Of a DNA stretch of 64,000 nt, positions 61,039 through 64,000 are shown piece after piece; position 1 is the first letter of the stretch; every line of letters begins with the position of its first letter. The notes under the pieces were generated by a model that ran no database searches, had not been told where the DNA came from, and saw only the letters and a program-made list of their open reading frames with translations. The position numbers and the translations under genes are program-made. Origin of the DNA: Paenibacillus sp. E222. Its GTDB lineage: Bacteria > Bacillota > Bacilli > Paenibacillales > Paenibacillaceae. The DNA is taken from positions 4,216,001-4,280,000 of the forward strand of contig NZ_CP058552.1 of the NCBI RefSeq assembly GCF_013401555.1, read 5' to 3'.

Positions 61039-62877
61039 ATGAAGAGGAAAACAAGCCTGATCTCTCAACAAATGTCTGGCCAGCGAAAACGTCTTTCGCT
61101 CCTCGCGGTCATTTCACTTGGGCTGGGTGCAGCGATTGTAAGTCAGGCTGCGCTGCTTGCTGAAGCTGTGCAACGGATTTTCGTGGAGAAGGCTTCCCTT
61201 TCGTCGGTCGTCATGCTGCTCGGGATACTTCTGGCTGTCATGGTCATACGTACAGGATTGTCTTATGGGAACGGAAAAGTTGGTTTGCATATGGCTGCCA
61301 GTGCGAAGACGAATATGCGGGCAGCCGTTCTGGAACATTTGACCCATGCGTCGATGCCATCAACCCTTCATGGCCAAACAGGCGGAAAGGTCAGTGTTGC
61401 TCTGGATGCTGTGGATGAGGCTGACAGTTATTTCAGTCAGTATATGCCGCGTATGATGGAGGCTGCCATCATTCCGATTCTGATTTTGGTGGTAACGTTT
61501 ATGCAGCATGCCAACGCAGGCTTCATTATGCTGTTTACGGCCCCGTTTATCCCCTTGTTCATGATTTTGGTGGGACTGAAGACGAAAAATAAATCAGAGG
61601 AGAAATATGCGCAGCTGGCTGAGTTCTCCGGTACGTTTCTGGATTCTCTTCAAGGGCTCGTTTCGTTGAAAATATTTGGACGCGTTCACCGTCAGCAGCA
61701 GGAGATTGAGCGCACCAGCCTGGGTTACCGGGATGCCACGATGGGCATTTTGCGGATTGCGTTTACCAATACGTTTATGCTGGAATCGATCGTCATGCTA
61801 AGTATCGGTATCGTCGCTCTCGAACTGGCAATCCAGCTGCTTGTATTCAAATCGATGTCGTTCCACACCGCGTTTCTCGTGCTGCTGCTTGTTCCCGAGT
61901 TTTACAGTTTGTTGAAAAATACGGGGACGGCTTTTCACAGCGGGCGCACAAGTATGGGAGCGGTTCGTAAGGTAGAGCAGATGCTTGAGGAAACGGCTGG
62001 AGAGAACAAATCGTCAGATGGCAAAGAAGGATCAGGCACATCCGATGGGATTGACGAGGTTGATAACACGGATCGGATGGAAAGGGAGAACGGGATAGGG
62101 ACATTGCAAATGGACCGTTCCAATGACAGTTCCATGCCGCCATCCATCATTTTGAACCATCTCCGTTTTCGATATTCGCCTGAATCATTCGAACTTGAAA
62201 CTGGCCGGGTCCAGCTTAATCCGGGAGAACACATTGCTATTGTCGGCAAAAGCGGCTCAGGGAAAACGACATTGCTGCATCTCATTACGGGTTTGCTGAA
62301 GCCAGCATCAGGAGAAGTTCTGGTAAATGGACAGCCGTTATCCAAATATGATGAGGCTGTATGGTTCGAACAGGTTAGCTACATTACACAGCATCCGTAT
62401 ATTTTTGCAGGTACATTTGCTGAGAACATTGCGATCGGAGCGGGTCGGACCGTGTCCAGGACGGAAATTGAGCAGGCGGCAGAGGATGCCGGGCTTGCCG
62501 AACTTGCTGCCCAGTTGGAGCATGGCTTCGATACCTTGGTTGGAGAAGGGGGACGAGGTCTGTCTGGCGGGGAAAAGCAGCGACTTGCCTTGGCACGTGC
62601 TTTCTTGAAGCGTCCATCCATCATATTGTTTGATGAACCCACGGTGGGACTGGATCTGCGCACGGAGCAGATATTGCAACGTTCGATTGCCAGATTGGCT
62701 GACAAGGCGACGATGATTACAGTGGCTCACCGGTTATATACCATTCAACATGCCGATTGTATATTGTTTATGGACAACGGTGTGCTAGTGGATTCGGGAC
62801 GGCATGAAGAGCTTATGGCGCGCCTACCCCAGTATGCCGAGATGATTGAGGTTCAACGAAAGGGGGGCTTAGCATGA
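61039..62877 (+). CDS. cydD: CydD subunit of the CydDC thiol/haem ABC transporter
   Basis: 612 residues from the ATG at 61039; the upstream in-frame GTG at 61033 is too close to AAAGGAGG. A type I exporter membrane domain (about 20-310) is followed by an ATPase domain with Walker A GKSGSGKTT, signature LSGGEKQRLALARAF, Walker B IILFDEPTVGLD and H-loop VAHRLYTI. Between them is an acidic low-complexity linker of about 50 residues (GENKSSDGKEGSGTSDGIDE), longer than usual. CydDC is needed for bd oxidase assembly by controlling external thiol or haem state. It overlaps cydC by 4 bases. Confidence 0.93.
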   Translation: MKRKTSLISQQMSGQRKRLSLLAVISLGLGAAIVSQAALLAEAVQRIFVEKASLSSVVMLLGILLAVMVIRTGLSYGNGKVGLHMAASAKTNMRAAVLEHLTHASMPSTLHGQTGGKVSVALDAVDEADSYFSQYMPRMMEAAIIPILILVVTFMQHANAGFIMLFTAPFIPLFMILVGLKTKNKSEEKYAQLAEFSGTFLDSLQGLVSLKIFGRVHRQQQEIERTSLGYRDATMGILRIAFTNTFMLESIVMLSIGIVALELAIQLLVFKSMSFHTAFLVLLLVPEFYSLLKNTGTAFHSGRTSMGAVRKVEQMLEETAGENKSSDGKEGSGTSDGIDEVDNTDRMERENGIGTLQMDRSNDSSMPPSIILNHLRFRYSPESFELETGRVQLNPGEHIAIVGKSGSGKTTLLHLITGLLKPASGEVLVNGQPLSKYDEAVWFEQVSYITQHPYIFAGTFAENIAIGAGRTVSRTEIEQAAEDAGLAELAAQLEHGFDTLVGEGGRGLSGGEKQRLALARAFLKRPSIILFDEPTVGLDLRTEQILQRSIARLADKATMITVAHRLYTIQHADCILFMDNGVLVDSGRHEELMARLPQYAEMIEVQRKGGLA

Positions 62878-64000
62878 ATGAACTAGCGATTTTGTCCAAA
62901 GCCATGATTCAGGAGCGCAAGGATATCATCTTTTCCATTCTAGGTGGGTTTATTGCAGGGATTGCAGGAGTAGCCCTCTTCTCTGCGAGCGGATATCTGA
63001 TTTCACAAACGGTCTTTGCGCCACCGCTGTATACCTTAATTGTACTCACCTCGCTGGTCAAGTTGCTTGGACTGCTTCGGGCAGCGAGTCGTTACGGGGA
63101 GCGTTTGTATTCCCACCGGGCTACCTTCTCTATGCTTAGCCGTTTGCGTACCTCCTTTTTTGCGAAGCTCATTCCTTTAACGCCGGGAATATTGAACAAA
63201 AAGCGAAGCGGGGACCTGCTAGCCCGCATTGTTGGGGATGTGGAGAGCCTGCAACATTATTTTTTGCGAGTTGCTTATCCACCGATCATTGTTGTCATGG
63301 TTTTTTTGGCGACAGTGTTGTTTACTTCTGCCTTTTCATTCTGGATTGCGGTTTTGTTTGTAGTAGGTATGCTCACAACGGCATTGGTTGTACCGGGAAT
63401 AGTTTTGCTTGGACAGCGAAAAATGCATGGTCGTGTTCGCGAGCAACGGGCGCTGCTTTCCACGGAAGTCACCGAAGTATTGTATGGATTCCGGGATTTG
63501 AAAGTGTACGGACAACTGGCTCAGCGAGAGCAGCAGCTGCAGCAGGCTTCTGCTGCGTTGACGGACCAGCAGCAAAGGGCTGCCGGACACCTCCTGCGCG
63601 GGCAATCCATGCATGCTTTGGTTACGTTCCTTATTTCCTGGGGCGTGCTGACACTTGGTGCTTATCTGATTATTGATGGAGCGCTGGCTGGCGTGTTTCT
63701 TGCAATGCTGGTCATGGCCTCACTAACCGTATTCGAAGAAGCTGCGGCAATGGCGACATTACCTTTGTATAAGCAGGATAGCGAACACGCAGCCACGCGA
63801 CTGACGGAAACGATACAGACCTCCGACAGGCAGCGTGTGTCTACGCAGCCAAAAGGGGCGTTATCTGACAATCAGGCTATTTCGCTTGATCTGTGCGATG
63901 TTACGTTTCAATATGAAGGGGAGTGGAGACCGGCGTTAAAGGACATTTCGCTGCATATTGTACCCGGCTCCAAAACGGCGATTGTTGGACCGAGCGGATC
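62874..64000 (+). CDS. cydC: CydC subunit of the CydDC ABC transporter (3' truncated by window edge)
   Basis: The frame is open from the ATG at 62874 to the window end, giving about 375 residues. They cover the six-span type I exporter domain (KSGDLLARIVGDVESLQHYFLRV-like segment) and the start of the ATPase domain. The sequence breaks off inside Walker A (IVGPSG). ATGA overlap with cydD behind AGGGGGG. It should form the heterodimer with CydD. Confidence 0.93.
   Translation, partial: MNELAILSKAMIQERKDIIFSILGGFIAGIAGVALFSASGYLISQTVFAPPLYTLIVLTSLVKLLGLLRAASRYGERLYSHRATFSMLSRLRTSFFAKLIPLTPGILNKKRSGDLLARIVGDVESLQHYFLRVAYPPIIVVMVFLATVLFTSAFSFWIAVLFVVGMLTTALVVPGIVLLGQRKMHGRVREQRALLSTEVTEVLYGFRDLKVYGQLAQREQQLQQASAALTDQQQRAAGHLLRGQSMHALVTFLISWGVLTLGAYLIIDGALAGVFLAMLVMASLTVFEEAAAMATLPLYKQDSEHAATRLTETIQTSDRQRVSTQPKGALSDNQAISLDLCDVTFQYEGEWRPALKDISLHIVPGSKTAIVGPSG

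Noticed and set aside
1..64000. CRISPR arrays, tRNA/rRNA genes, complete insertion sequences or prophage
   Set aside because: No regularly spaced repeats, no cloverleaf or rRNA-like segments and no transposase or phage structural genes were recognised; the beta-helix protein alone is not evidence of a prophage.

Overview
The window reads as a chromosomal segment of a Gram-positive, low-to-moderate GC member of the Bacillota, most likely a Paenibacillus or close relative. This rests on strong AGGAGG-type ribosome binding sites, frequent TTG and GTG starts, a Bacillus-type Fur under a perfect PerR box, a c-di-AMP riboswitch ahead of a LysM/3D cell-wall protein, a XerS-like recombinase, class Ib nrdIEF and a cydABCD operon. 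I see no rRNA or tRNA genes, no complete insertion sequence, no prophage and no CRISPR array.

Layout. 1-5.2 kb: the 3' end of dihydrolipoyl dehydrogenase, a highly self-complementary leader RNA ahead of thyA-dfrA, glutamate synthase small subunit gltD, and fur. 5.3-10.9 kb: topB, a HAD phosphatase with an ArsR-like regulator, and an MFS exporter. 10.9-15.2 kb: an unusual operon of an orphan PhnC-like ATPase, a lipoprotein with Ca-binding-type repeats, and an OmpR/EnvZ-type two-component pair. 15.3-23.9 kb: glycogen metabolism (glgC divergent from glgBA), a beta-helix protein and a neopullulanase-type amylase. 24-28.8 kb: an M20 amidohydrolase divergent from a fused binding-protein/permease amino-acid ABC transporter, then the riboswitch-controlled cell-wall gene. 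28.8-35.2 kb: a polysaccharide deacetylase, a PspA/DUF350/DUF4178/DUF4247 envelope-stress cluster, an HNH protein and moeA-mobB. 35.3-39.5 kb: xerS, an acetyltransferase, an aldo/keto reductase and an APH-family kinase.

39.7-47.5 kb is the most distinctive region: one tightly coupled operon of an acyl carrier protein, an ATP-grasp ligase, a glycosyltransferase-like protein, a radical SAM/SPASM enzyme, an ABC-2 exporter with two permeases, and a protein with BtrH-like traits. It has no NRPS, PKS or visible precursor peptide. It starts at a strong promoter overlaid by a perfect palindrome and ends at a strong bidirectional terminator. I infer a small natural-product pathway in which an amino acid is carried on the ACP, as in butirosin side-chain assembly.

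47.6-51.1 kb holds nrdI-nrdE-nrdF with two NrdR-type boxes. 51.4-64 kb is a respiratory block: an OmpR regulator, a short-sensor NarX/LiaS-type kinase and NarL-type regulator, nosD-nosL-nosY-nosF-thioredoxin without nosZ, and cydA-cydB-cydD-cydC. The last gene runs off the window. Starts were often moved inward from the longest reading frame to the codon with a proper ribosome binding site; each change is stated in its entry. All functional calls are from reading the sequence, not from database searches.
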